Assembly (NCBI GenBank): GCA_030737875.1
Contig: CM060922.1
Location: 300,815,456-300,879,455, forward strand
Length of the DNA stretch: 64,000 nucleotides
Origin: Allium sativum
Lineage: Eukaryota > Streptophyta > Magnoliopsida > Asparagales > Amaryllidaceae
Direction of reading: 5' to 3'
Shown: positions 35,374 to 46,477 of the stretch, piece after piece
Position numbering within the stretch: the first letter of the stretch is position 1
How the letters are laid out: every line of letters starts with the position of its first letter
Notes under the pieces: generated by a model
Seen by the model: the letters and a program-made list of their open reading frames with translations, nothing else
The model's database searches: none
Told to the model about the DNA's origin: nothing
Made by a program: the position numbers and the translations under genes

Positions 35374-35916
35374 CTCATAACTTTGTGAAAACGGAGGGTT
35401 TGGTGTACGAAGATAAATTATCCCGCCTCTTAACAAGCAAATCGGACTTTTGTAGAATCAAGAAGTGCATCACCGATGAGAGCCTTCATAAACACTATCT
35501 TCTGGATATAAGATTCGTGCTTGGAACTGGTGGCAGGCCTTACAAGTATGTGCCCCCGGCTGAGGGAGAGGGGACTTCAGAGGCCACAAAAACAATTGAA
35601 TTTCATAAGAGTCCTTCGCCGATGATAAATCAGAATGATGAGGATTTGAATGTATATGAAGGAGATAAAGTTCAGGTTAATGAACCAAAGGATGCTCTCT
35701 CTTCCAAAGGACAGCCTCCCCTGAAGACCCCACCTCCAGTAGAGCCTGCATTAACAGAGGAGAAAATTTTCGGGGATTTAGAAAAGATCCCCCTACCGGA
35801 TGACATCTATACTTCTGGAGATTTCGAAGAGGAACCAATCTTCCATGTCTCCAAGGGAGAGACCTCTCCTGCCAAAGGTAAAGATACTGCACAGACGAGC
35901 CAAACTTCGGGCCCTG
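35374..35916 (+). pseudogene. Antisense extra gene, coding exon 2
   Basis: Continues the frame with HNFVKTEGLVYEDKLSRLL and a charged segment, then a Pro/Glu/Lys-rich linker. No stop inside. The exon ends at 35916 before GTCTATT; the following intron (35917-36026, 110 bp) ends TTTTCTACAG and joins in phase. The frame could be read through to 35981 if the intron were not removed. Confidence 0.65.
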
Positions 35917-36026
35917 GTCTATTATGGGGGACTATACAGACATACAAATCACATGCACCACTTATCACAACAGTTATATAGTAACAGTATTCACGATCCT
36001 AATGCCTATTTTGTGATTTTCTACAG

Positions 36027-37508
36027 AAAAAATGCCTTGTTGTTATTCTTACCCCAATCTTCGTGAGAACACACCCAGGCTGTCTTCTGTATCTGAACAT
36101 GATCGCAGTGATAGTCGAGGAAGGGATATCCAACGACGCCATGATTCTTATCCGCCTCACCCGACGCGTTCTCGCTCTCCCTTGAAACAGGATTCCGGGA
36201 AGACTCACAGTCGCCAAGTGTCACACACGAGGGGTAAAGAACTTCCCAAGGCTCCGACTCCTCCGAAAGGCTTACCTCCTCTGGGCAAATCCTCCAAGAA
36301 GTATCACGAACCCAAAGATAAGCAAAAGGAGTCGAGCAAAGATAAAGAGAAAGAAAAAGCACCTCTTGTTCCCTCTGGTCAGCATAGTTTTGGTAGTTCT
36401 GGGGTACAGGAGGGTACCGTTACTCTTGTTAATCAAGCAAAATTGGAGCGCTTATGGAAGGAATTTCCCGATATCTATTTTGAGAGGATGCAATTTGTCC
36501 CAGATCTTTAACTAGTTTCTGATGAATGAGATGTAGAAGTTGTAGGTTAGAACGGCCACGTGGCTAAACAATATAAGGCAATGAAAAAGCATGCCAAAAA
36601 TTTATCAAACGTTATACGCCGCCTAGAGGTAGATGCTGCCAGGGCCAGAGTGAAGGTCGATCATGGTGCTAAGGTCAGAAGCAAGGCGGAAAAAGATCTT
36701 GAAGATGCACAAGCCCAACTCGCCTTAGCTCGGCGGGACGCTCAAAATTACAAAACCGAATTGGATGATGCCAAGAAACGTCTCCACCTCGAGCTCGATT
36801 CACATAACCAAGAACGCGTGGCTCTGAAGAAAGAGGTAGAGGATCTCAGGACAGCTAATACTGAGCTAAAGGCATCGGAGGATCGCCTAACGACCAAGAA
36901 GGCTGCTCGGTAGAAGGAAAAAGAAAGTTTAAAGGATGATCTCGCTCGTATTAAAAAGGAAAGTGCTGACTTGAACAACAAACTTGCTCATACTGAGGAA
37001 CGTGCAGCTCTTGCCGAAAGTAACGCCAATGCTGCTCTTGAGTCAACCTCCACTGCCACCGCTAACCTTGCCGCAGCCGAAAAGGAAATAGAAGAGTTTG
37101 AGGAGCTACTAATGGACTTCTTTGCTCAAGTCATTCGAACTCGAGACATCTCTTGGATTAAAGGCTATCACACCACCTTGGTCAATGTATGGGATATAAT
37201 TGTCGAGGGAGAAAAACAGCGGTTAAAGGCTGAGGAAATCGACGAGGACCAACTTATGCAGACTTTCCTCAGGGGTGGAGAGCCCGAGGCTTTAGCAGAG
37301 GGCAGGCGTCAGATTCAAGAGGCCATAGAGAAGGAAAAAGTCGAACTCAAGGGTAAGAGCAAGATTGACGAAGGTTCAAGTTCGGCACCGGAGCCCAAGG
37401 CTTCTGAGGTTGAGGAGTATAATCTAGATGATCCACTGATCCCTGGGGTTCCGGTTCCCCCTGCTTTTGGGGTTTCTGCTGCAGCTTCAGTCGTAGAGTC
37501 AGGGGAAG
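36027..37508 (+). pseudogene. Antisense extra gene, coding exon 3: Ser/Arg/Lys-rich linker and long coiled coil
   Basis: One frame across 1482 bp with stops at 36509 (TAA), 36527 (TGA), 36548 (TAG) and 36911 (TAG). The first third is polar and Ser/Arg/Lys-rich with short charged repeats (KDKEKEKAP). After KLERLWKEFPDIYFERM comes a heptad-rich coiled coil from about 36560 to 37300 (KNLSNVIRRLEVD, ALKKEVEDLRTANTELKAS). An FFAQVIRTRD block and an acidic Pro-rich stretch follow. Coiled coils of this kind usually mediate self-association. The role is unknown. The exon ends at 37508 with donor AAG/GTATCT. Confidence 0.7.
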
Positions 37509-37632
37509 GTATCTTCCCTATTTTCTCCACAATTCGTCAAAGCCATTATAACTTGTCGTCACGTTTTGGAGCAAACAATCAAGGAGACCACATTTTCTCC
37601 CAAACTAATAATAGTTGCTTCTCGTGATACAG

Positions 37633-38180
37633 GTGTTAAATCTACCCAGGAGGTTGCAGAAAAGAAGGCTGAGGCCAGGAAGGTTGATGTGCCCCCAATC
37701 AGTAGGGCCATCTCCGGAGATCCAAAGCAAACTGAGGCTGAGACAACTAAGGAGGCCATTGGGGTATCAAGCACGGATGTCCCAAAAAATGCTGCAATTA
37801 TTGGAGCCTTGCAAGATACCAATGAAGGTCATGGGGATGAAGAAGAGGAAGTAGACATTATGGGGGAGAATAAGGAGGATGATAGCATGACTCTGGCTGA
37901 TATGAAGGCAGAGAGGGATGAACAACTGGCCTTAAAAATGGAAGAGCAAGAACCTCTAAATGTAGCACCTATTACTGTAGCTGACCCCAAGACTGGACTG
38001 ATCATAAAGCTGTCTGGTAAATCGATAACCACGCAACTGGCAACCCAATCTTCTAATCCTCCATAAGATCCTCCTTCCGATAAGAAGAAGAAGTGAAAAC
38101 AGGACAAGTCCGATGCCAAGAAGAAGGAGCCGGAGAAGCAGAAGAAAGAGAAGAAATGGAAGTCATCTCCCAAGCCCTAG
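37633..38180 (+). pseudogene. Antisense extra gene, last coding exon, acidic then Lys-rich C-terminus
   Basis: Follows an intron at 37509-37632 (124 bp, acceptor GATACAG). The join restores the frame (GEG-VKSTQEV). The exon is acidic (DEEEEVDIM) and ends in a Lys-rich tail with KKKEPEKQKKEKK. Stops at 38064 (TAA) and 38094 (TGA) precede the probable true end, TAG at 38178-38180. Summed over the four coding exons the length is 3318 bp, exactly 1106 codons, which supports the model. About seven nonsense codons make this copy a pseudogene. Confidence 0.65.
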
Positions 38181-39230
38181 TAGTGTTTGCTTTTTAGTCC
38201 ATATTTGGTTTTAGACTTTCCATTGGCCTTATGATGTAGTCGCGAGCATGGCCCTCATATTCTGTTTAGCATTGTCTTGTAAATCTACACCTAGTGAATG
38301 AAAATGTGTTTGTTTTGCTTTACTGTGATGCACCTGCAAATTTATTATACTTGGCCACAAACGTAAATAGTCAAATCATAACTAAGTTGGAATCAAATAA
38401 TGAATCATTCTAGCAATAAAACTTTAAAATTTCTGCACCGCACTTCTGTGTATATACATGTGTATAAGTATGCCCCCAATCAATCATTAATATAATGCCT
38501 GGCCAGGGCTTATTAAGGATTGATTAGAGTCATATGTGTGCTGCCTCCCATGCCTGGAAATGAGGGGTTCGGGCTCAGCTTTAAGTCTTGTTTCCAGTCA
38601 TGTAATGGGATAGGAGCCCTTTGGTGGCATATATTCAACATGCCTTTATACTCTCCTGCCGCATGCTCAGGATAGATTTCGAACACAGCTTTCAGTCTCC
38701 TCCCCGATCCTTCAGCGGGGTAGGAGTTCTTTGGTGGCGCTAAGTCTCTAGCGCCTTTATACTCTCCCATCGGATGTCAAGGGTAGAGTGTTGTCGAGAC
38801 GGTCTCTTAATCATGGTGCACATTTACGTCTCGTGGACAATTCTTTGTCCTTCATACTCCTTCTCAAATCATGAGAACTGAAGCATTGATGGTAGTGTCA
38901 TTTACTTTACTGCACACTCGGGGCTCCACATCTTGTTGACCTCTTGATCTGATAGAGAACACTTTTGAATTACATGTTTCAAGATCGTCGCAGGATTCAT
39001 AGTTGATTTCATAATGGTGATAGCTCATACCGATAAAGAATGAAAAAATAAATAAGAAATAGTACGGTAAAAGTAAATGACACATGATATTTTTATAGTG
39101 GTTCGGCCGAATCATGACCTACGTCCACTTTATAATCTCTTGTTTAAGTAACCAGACTATTCTAGGCAAGTCGTGCCTTTTTACATGGTCCTAAAATCAA
39201 AAGAATAGATTGAAAATTTTATGTCAAGTA
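38181..39230. other. Spacer between the antisense gene and integrase; 110-bp duplication; LTR-like phrase
   Basis: Non-coding. It holds the antisense gene's likely 3' UTR (AATGAAAATG near 38296), a degenerate tandem duplication with 110-bp period (about 38573-38790; TAGGAG..CTTTGGTGGC at 38611 and 38721), and at 39040-39140 a stretch resembling the element's own LTR (TTTATAGTGGTTCGGC...CGTCCACTTTATA). Confidence 0.6.
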
Positions 39231-40063
39231 ATGCCGCAAATGTTGGGCATTCCACACTCTGGAGATTTATTTCCATCCACAGTTGCCAACTTGAAGGTTC
39301 CATTATCAACCCTCCGTAGGATGGCTCACGGTCCTTCCCACTTTGGGCCCAAATGTACTAGGGGAGGAAAGACACGTTACAGAACCAAGTCTCTAGATTC
39401 AAAGGTTCGGGCTCGAACCTTTTTGTTATAGTATTAGTAGACTTGCTGCTTGTTCCTCAAGGCGCGCAGGTCGGCTTTGTCCCTCTTTTCTTCAACCATG
39501 TCTACGGATTCAAGGAGCAGCTTGTTATTGGTTATATGGTCATAATAAGTGGTTTTGTGAGAGGGTGCTTCTAATTCAACGGGGATGACTGCTTCTGCTC
39601 CGAAAGCGAGGGAGAAAGGTGTGTGGCTCATCGCCGACTTGTAAGTTGTCTTGTAGGCCCATAATGCCAAGGGTAGCTCATCGACCCACACGGCTTTGGC
39701 ACGCTTCAGTCTTTTCTTCAGAATGGATTTAATCACTTTATTTTCCGCTTCGACCTGTCCGTTCGATTGCGGATGTGCCACAGAGGTGTACCTTTTTTCG
39801 ATGTGGTACTTTGGGCAAAAGTCTCGGAATTCAGCGCTATCAAATTGGGTTTCGTTATCTGTTATGATGATTTTTGGAATCTCGAATAGACATATGATGT
39901 TTGTGACGACAAAGTTTATTACCCGCTTGGTTGTGATCGTGGTCAATAGTTCTGCTTCAACCCACTTTGTGAAGTAGTCCACGGCCACAATGGCGAATTT
40001 TGCTCCGCCCTTCGCTATGAGAGGCTTCCAATAATGTCGATTCCCCAAACAGCGAAGGGCCAC
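39231..40063 (-). pseudogene. int: Tat element integrase core and C-terminus
   Basis: The frame 39434-40063 carries the catalytic core: VAVDYFTKWVEA, IITDNETQFDS (second Asp) and SNGQVEAENKVI (Glu), followed by ALWAYKTTYKSAM and FGAEAVIP. A TAA at 39434 interrupts it. The C-terminal domain continues in frame (VRARTFESRDLVL) and then, after a further break, in LGPKWEGP and NGTFKLA to about 39240. The first catalytic Asp is on the adjoining segment (DIIGSL, near 40020). It would insert element DNA into the genome; inactive here. Confidence 0.88.
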
Positions 40064-40920
40064 GGGCTCATCATCGTCTTCAACTGGCTAGGAGGTGCCC
40101 TGGGAATCTTAGAAAACCTTTGGCATGCGTCACAATGTCGTACATACTTAGCTGCATCTTTATTTATGGTAGGCCATAAATAACCATACCGCAGTACCAT
40201 CTTTGCCAGCGTTTGTCCTCCAGTGTGGTCGCCGCATTCGCCGTTATGTACTTCTTGCAATACATGCTTAATGTCGTCATGGGCTATACACCAGAGGATA
40301 GACATCGAGAATCCCTTTCTATATAGGACTTCGCCTTGTATGATATATTTGGAGGCTTTTCGGACAATAACACGCCTCTCGCTCTTCTTGGTCGAAAGCA
40401 TTCCACTCATCAGAAAGTTCTTTAAGGGTGTCATCCACGACTCCCTCTCTGGTTCAATCTCCAATATGGAATCAATTTCCATCTGATCAATGCTTTGAGA
40501 CTGCAATATTTCAATTAGGACTAGCTCGGTGTCTTCGGGACTGTCGGAACTAGCCATCTTTGCGAACTTGCCTGCCTTTTGATTCTCCTCTCGAGTAACA
40601 TGGGATATGCTGTAGTTATCAAGGTTATCCAGCAACTTTCTCACTTCTTTCAAATATGATATCAGCCTTGGACTCTTGGCCTGAAACTCTTCATTAACCT
40701 GGTTCACAACCAACTTGGAGTCGCAAAAGATATCTAGCTTCGTTATCTCCAACTCCTTTGCGAGCTTCAGCCCGACAATCAGGGCTTCATACTCAGAGTC
40801 GTTATTCGTGCAATGAAACTCCAATCTAAGGGCGTAGAATATTGATTGGTCTTCGAGAGTTACAAGCACAACTCCAGTGCCATGTCATCTATAGTTCTTG
40901 GCTCCGTCAGTATATAATTT
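40015..40920 (-). pseudogene. Tat element archaeal-type RNase H and integrase zinc finger
   Basis: The frame opens before 40869 (one TGA at about 40888) with WKLYTDGAKN, then NNDSEYEALIVGLKLA and LDIFCDSKLVVNQVNEEF, then HVTREENQKAGKFAKMAS. This is the second, archaeal-type RNase H diagnostic of Tat elements. The acidic catalytic residues Asp, Glu and Asp are present. It continues into the integrase HHCC finger (HNGECGDH..., HCDACQRF) and the first catalytic Asp in WGIDIIGSLS, ending at 40015. Confidence 0.87.
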
Positions 40921-41400
40921 CCAGACACTGGGGTCAAGGAGTTTTTTCAGGGAATCTTCTTCTTCACTCACTACATCATCCTCTGGGATAGTGAACTCGG
41001 CTATAAAATTTGCCAGTACTTGCCCCCTTATTGATCGTCGGGACTGAAAATTCAAATCATACTGGCTCAGCTCTATGTTCCATTTGAGCAGTCATTTTGG
41101 CGCCTCTAGCCTTTGCAGAACTTGGCGGAGATGGTGATCAGCATACACGGTGATGGGATGAGCCTGGAAATAGTGGCGGAGCTTTCTGGATGCGATCAAC
41201 AAGCTGTACACTAGCTTTTCTATTATTGGATAGTTTCGCTCAACTGCCGTTAATTTCTTACTCATGTAGTACACTGGCCTTTGGACTTTGTCTTCTTCCC
41301 TTACTAAGGCTGAACTTATCGCATGGGACGACACTGCTAAGTATACGAACAAATCCTCATGGTCTATCAGCTTGGATAGTATCAGGGTTCTTTACAGATG
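40921..41400 (-). pseudogene. Tat element RNase H, first copy (gypsy type)
   Basis: The frame 41092-41352 reads MFVYLAVSSHAISSALVREE, PVYYMSKKLTAVERNYP and ITVYADHHLRQVL, the usual degenerate RNase H that follows Tat RT. It ends at a TGA (41092) just after RLEAPK and continues to about 40921 as WNIELSQYDLNFQSR. The first strongly acidic positions typical of active RNase H are weak, as expected when a second RNase H has taken over. Confidence 0.8.
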
Positions 41401-41528
41401 GTTCAAAATGTTCTGGAATGCCTCTATGCAATCAGGAGTTCACTTGAAATTACGCTATCCTCGCTTTACCAACTCGAAGAACGGCATACATTTGTCCATC
41501 GCTTTAGAGATGAATCTGCTCAGTGCAA

Positions 41529-42305
41529 CTACTTTCCTGCGAGGCTTTTCACATCTTTAATTTGCCTTGGTTCCTGAATATTTTTGATTGCCCTGATTTG
41601 ATCCGGATTGATTTTAATTCCATGCGAACTGACGATGAATCCCAAGAATTTTCCAGAGGCAACCCCAAACGAACACTTCATAGGGTTGAGCTTCATCCCA
41701 TACCTTCGTAGGATATCAAACATCTCTACAAGGTCGGCAGTGTGGTTGGACGATTGTCTGGATTTCACTAGCATATCATCGTCATACCACTACATTGTCT
41801 TCCCGATTTGGTTATAGAATATTCTATTCACCAATCGTTGGTAGGTAGCACCGGCGTTCTTCAAACCAAACGACATCACTACATAGCAATATAATCTCAA
41901 ATACGTAATGAAGCCGGTATGCTCTTGATCCAGAACGTGCATAGGGATTTGGCTATATCCCGAGTAGGCATCCATGAAGGAGAGGAGTTCGTGACCTGCC
42001 ATTGAATCCACCAACTGATCAATTCTAGGTAGCGGAAAACTGTCCTTCGGGCAGGCTTTGTTCAAGTCTAAGAAGTCAATACAAGTGCGCCATTTTCCGT
42101 TAGCCTTCTTTACCAAAAACGGATTTGAAATCAATTCCGGGTAGGTTGAGTCTCTAATAAATCCATTGCTTCTCAGCTTCTCAACTTCTTCCTTCAAGGC
42201 AGCTGACCTCTCTGGGCCAAGCATTCGCCTTTTCTGTTTAATGGGTAGATGCTTTGGATTGATGCTTAATGAATGACTCATGATTGAGGGAGATATCCCA
42301 CACAT
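41529..42305 (-). pseudogene. Tat element reverse transcriptase
   Basis: The first frame (41790-42305) has the fingers and palm: PERSAALKEEVEKLRSNGF, CIDFLDLNKACPKDSFPLP, SFMDAYSGYSQI (first catalytic Asp) and FGLKNAGATYQRLVN. A TAG at 41790 and substitutions follow. The polymerase box reads YDDD where gypsy RT has YVDD, then MLVKS and the thumb (KCSFGVASGKFLGFIVS) to 41529. Inactive. Confidence 0.88.
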
Positions 42306-42751
42306 GTCAACGTGAGTCTAGGCAAACACATCCAAGTAATCTTTTAGGAAATCAGTCAATTCTCTTGTTCGAAGAGGGTCTAACTGGGATCTAGTCTTCA
42401 GGACCTTCACCGGGTCATCATTATCGATTGGTACATCCACAGTTGTTTCATTTGGAGTCGCCATTCTGCCCCCGGGATCTTCGTCCTCTCTGGGACCAAT
42501 ATCCTCGAGCAGTTCTCTGGGCGGCTCCTCCGAGGTTGTTTTCTTTAGTTGCTACGACGATTCCTCCTTTGGAAGGAGGGAGCGCCTTTTTTCTCTAAAT
42601 CTCTTCCTTTACGCAGCAACTTTAATTCCGCTATGTAGTAGGTTAGTGCTACGACCTGATATCCTCTAATTATTCCTACTCCTGCATTCATTGGAAATTT
42701 CAACAGGAGACACCAGGGTGCAATGAAGGCTCTGAATTCTGCTAGCGCATG
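42306..42751 (-). other. Degraded protease-RT linker of the Tat element
   Basis: Corresponds to the poorly conserved spacer between protease and RT; several stops, no motif that I can assign. Translated pieces such as EFRAFIAPWCLLLKFP continue the protease frame after the TGA at 42752. Confidence 0.55.
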
Positions 42752-43036
42752 TCAGCCCAAAAAGGCGTTATATGGTGATTCTATGTCCAAGACCACGAAA
42801 GGGAGAATCCTTACTCTCCCATGATCTCCTTCTCCTAAGGTCATCGATAACTCTACATATCCGATTGGGGCAGTTGAGGCTCCATTAAATCCGCGGATCC
42901 ATCCCTCGTAAGGATTCAAGTCTTTTGCTTCTAACTTCATCTGATCAAATACTTTCGTGAACAGAATGTTGACAGAACTTTCATTGTCCACTAAGACTTT
43001 ATGGACTATAGCCAAACCAATAGTGACTGTGATCAC
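42752..43036 (-). pseudogene. Tat element aspartic protease
   Basis: 95 codons. HKVLVDNESSVNILF is the active-site strand. The family norm is D-(T/G)-G-S; here the third residue is Glu instead of Gly, which should abolish activity. WIRGFNGASTAPIGYVEL and FVVLDIESPYNAFLG follow, the standard Tat/Athila protease blocks. It ends in TGA at 42752, where Arg or Trp would be expected. Confidence 0.83.
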
Positions 43037-44368
43037 TAATGGGTCTTCAGTTGGGGAATTGACTCCAATACTCTCTCTACGCGGAATATAACATCATCAG
43101 ACATTGTCTTTTGTTGTTTGATTGGGGCAGAATCGTCAGGATTACTACATTCTCCAACTTCAAGGTGTTGTTTCGCCGCATTGATATACTGATCCATTGC
43201 CCTGAAGTTGTGTCTTGCTAGATGAAGCCCTCTGACTATGGTGTTGATTACAATATTCTTCCTTTTCTGCTGAGGGGTAGGTCTAGAAACGGGTTGGTTT
43301 TGGTTCGGGGCCTATCCAACTTGCCCCCTGTCTCTTGGAGCCACCTTATACACGTCTAGTTTTCCCTCTCGGAATAGCTTTTCAACTACATCTCTCAAAT
43401 GGCGACATTCGTTGGTGGAATGACCATGAACCTGGTGGAAAAGGAAATACTTTCCAGTTTCACGTTCCTTCTCCATCGAATCCCTTGGGGGAGGCCTTTT
43501 GTACTGGAGAACATTATAAGTATCCATAAAGATGTTCTCTAACGTATAATTTAATGGTGTAAAGTTCTCAAATGGCCTGGACCGAGGACTGCTCTGGGAA
43601 TTATTCCCCCAGTTCTTCTTCCGACTGTTATTTATCGCTTGGCGGCCATTTCCTTGACTCTTATTTCTGACATTCACCTCTACTTTCTCTGAGCTAACTC
43701 CTGTCTTCTTGATGGCCAGGTTGCTCTGTATATCCTCTTTATTGATTGCCTTCCTCTTCTGGTTGGCGTATATCTCTTCCTGACGTACGCGAACATTGGC
43801 TTTTTCATAGAATATCTCTTTAGTCAACGGCGGCTTGCCAGCTAGGTACCTTCCAAATTCAATATCTTTGTCTAACCCGTCATTTAAGGCCATCAAGACA
43901 GTCTGTTCGTGAGGATCTCTAACTTCCGTGACTGCTAAGTTAAAGCGATCCAAGTACGACCTCAAAGTCTCATTGGGACGTTGTTTAATGAGGGATAGCT
44001 CAATGACATTATTGGACCTTTGGGCATGAAGCCGGAATTGATTTACAAATCTTTCACTCAATTCCCTGAAACTGGAAATTGATCGTGTTGGTAAGCGGGT
44101 AAACCACAGTAATGCTACATCTTCCAGGAATATCGGGAATGCTTTACACTTTACGGCGTCGGAGGCTGCAACGACATTCATGGACCATGAGTATCTCATC
44201 AAGTGTTGAACTAGGTATGTCCTGCCCGCATAGCTATTCATAGTTGGCATGTTGAAGTGCCTCGGAAATGTGATGTCCAATATGTCATCTGTAAAGGGCT
44301 TATGACTACGGTCTATACCCCAATCTTCATTCCTCTTCCCACGACTGTCTGACCATTACCTTAAGGTT
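43037..44368 (-). pseudogene. gag: Tat element Gag
   Basis: The frame 43312-44280 (open upstream to about 44366 without ATG) shows TFPRHFNMPTMNSYAGRTY, ALLWFTRLPTRSISSFRELSERFVNQF, KQRPNETLRSYLDRF and KYFLFHQVHGHSTNECRHL, a retroviral-like CCHC-related motif (FxxxHGHxxxxC) typical of Tat Gag. A TAG at 43312 interrupts it; the frame then continues toward protease with RGLHLARHNFRAMDQYI. The N-terminal part lies upstream in another frame (LEDPQAKEFRSRI near 44390). Binds element RNA; inactive. Confidence 0.85.
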
Positions 44369-45403
44369 TGTGCTGGTCAATGTAGATTCGGGATCGGAAC
44401 TCCTTAGCTTGCGGGTCCTCCAATGTCTCTTCGGCGTACTGCTGTAAAGTGTGGAGCCTGAGCAGAGCTCCCTTGCCCCTATTACCACAGTCAATCATGC
44501 GGTGAGGGGGTTGCGGTAGTCGATTCTCAACAGGATCATTAACAATTTACGCTCTAGGACGCGCTGCAGGATTATTCAGAATACGGTCAACAGATCCTAG
44601 GTTAAGTGCCGCCTCTTCTCGAGAAGGAAGCGGTCCAAATCGAAGCTATTCAATATTTTCAGCCCTTTCCAATGGCCGTCGTGGAGGTCTTAGAGATTCA
44701 CCAGATGAAGACGAGTATTCTGGAGTTAGAGGACGGGCTGGCGGAGATGTCCTTCGCCTCTGAAGATCATAAATTCTTCTATCCAGTGCAGTAATGTTCT
44801 GTCGTAACAAGGAATTTTATTGCCTTTGGGCGGCCAATTCGTCATTCGTTCTCTCCAACATATCAAGGATGTGAGAAAGATCTCCTTCAGTAGCTGGGGC
44901 AGAAGGGTTGAATTGATCATCAACATTCTCTCTTATACGTAAAGAACTTGAGCCAGGTCGAGCAGAAGCATCAGCACGAGTAGAACGGAGCCATAATTTC
45001 CTTTCTAGGTCGAGTTGTGGTCTTGTGGTCAGAGCGGTTCGTGACCCCCTCTTGTTGTCAGCTCGTGGTTCCTTCCTACTGGAGGCTCGTGGTAGCTCCC
45101 TGGAGGCGGTTCGTGGTGCTGTCCTAGAGGCGGGTCATGACGCGCTCAACGGGTCGGACCGCCCCCTGGTCTTCACGAACTGAAAGCTCCACCTTGGCTT
45201 GCTCGTGAACACTTTCTTCCACGACATCGTTTGCAGCTTCATTTTTTTGCGAAGCTTGTGCATCTTTAGATTTCATTCCAGCCATAACGTCTTTACTTCG
45301 TAAAAATCTTCAAAAAATGAAGCAGTGGAGATTTGGACTATTTTCTTTGGACTTGAATATCCAAATAGTAGGGCAATAATCCGATATGCTGAGACTTTAA
45401 TTA
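44369..45403 (-). other. Tat element 5' leader and degraded Gag N-terminus
   Basis: Holds out-of-frame pieces of the Gag N-terminus (to about 44560) and a leader with repeated GCTCGTGG/GGTTCGTG phrases at 45005-45200. Small open frames on either strand are not convincing genes. Confidence 0.55.
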
Positions 45404-45418
45404 TCAGTGAAAGCACCA
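45404..45418 (-). promoter_or_regulatory. Primer-binding site of the Tat element
   Basis: The minus strand reads TGGTGCTTTCACTGA, three bases inside the 5' LTR, beginning TGG as tRNA-complementary sites do. I do not assign the tRNA. It differs from the initiator-Met type used by the copia and chromovirus elements. Confidence 0.7.
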
Positions 45419-45421
45419 AAT

Positions 45422-45582
45422 TGTTAGATCCGAATTTGGCTCTAATACCCAAGTTGTTCAAAGTTACCGATATTAATAACTAGAAATAAAAGAAATTGCA
45501 ATGATCACACCAGATTTATAGTGGTTCGGCATTAACGAGCCTACGTCCAATTTATATTGTTTGATTATACGTAGAATGCAAG
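45422..45582 (-). repeat. 5' LTR of the Tat element, first piece (before the chromovirus 2 insertion)
   Basis: Matches 32304-32464, with about 14 differences in 161 bp. It ends in the GCAAG target site (45578-45582). Confidence 0.93.
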
Positions 45583-46063
45583 TGTAACACCCCGTATTTT
45601 CTTAGAATAATAAAAGAACAAATTAAAGTATACTTAATTTTTAAAGTGAGAATTAAGGGAAACGGGTTACGCCATTGCGTTCGTCTCGGAATTCTGCTTG
45701 GAATAGAGTCCAAGTTTTCATAAATCGGACTTTGTATGAAGGAGTTATGGCCTTCGGAAGATTCAAGAGAAATTCAGAAAATTAAATACCAAGGCAGGTC
45801 GACCTGGGGGTCGACCTACCTCAGGCCAGGTCGACTAGGGGGTCGGCCATGGGGTCGACCTCCCCTATATAGGTCGACCAAGGGGTCGACCTACCCCCGT
45901 CGCCCAGATCCAAATCTGAGATGATTCTGGCTTATTGCTGAATCCTTTCTGACCTATTGCTGAGTCACTAGGGCTTAGGTGGCAACTCTGGATAACTCTA
46001 TCTAGTCTGGATGGTTGTGATTACTCCTAAAATGATCTAATGGCTCACATAAGATTAAACTTT

Positions 46064-46070
46064 TATAAAA
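46064..46070 (+). promoter_or_regulatory. TATA box in the chromovirus 2 LTR
   Basis: TATAAAA about 480 bp into the LTR, repeated at 52555-52561 in the 3' copy. The matching site in chromovirus 1 is intact in its 5' LTR and altered in its 3' LTR. Confidence 0.6.
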
Positions 46071-46477
46071 GCAACCTCAATCCTCAAAACCCAAAATCAC
46101 ACAAATACATTCCAAGGAGCCAACATGCTGTCCATGACTGTTCTAGCCTAGCCACCATTTCTTCTTCAATTAGAAAGCGAGTCAAAAGCTTCGACACAAA
46201 ACTAACTTAGAGAAATTGATAGTCTTCTTCAAGGGATTGATTTTCAAATTCAAAAAACAAATCCCAAAAAACAAGACTTTCTTTTCTTTGTAAGTCCTGT
46301 TATTATTTAGATGTGAACGATTAAAAGTTATGATTTGTAATAAAATGAAAACTAGCATTATTCCAAGTTGTAAAATAATGATGATGCTAATTCATGCCTA
46401 TTCTTGTAATGATTCTATCGTATATGCTTATGAGATTATTGTGGTTATTATGTTGGTGTTAAACCAATCATGTATTA

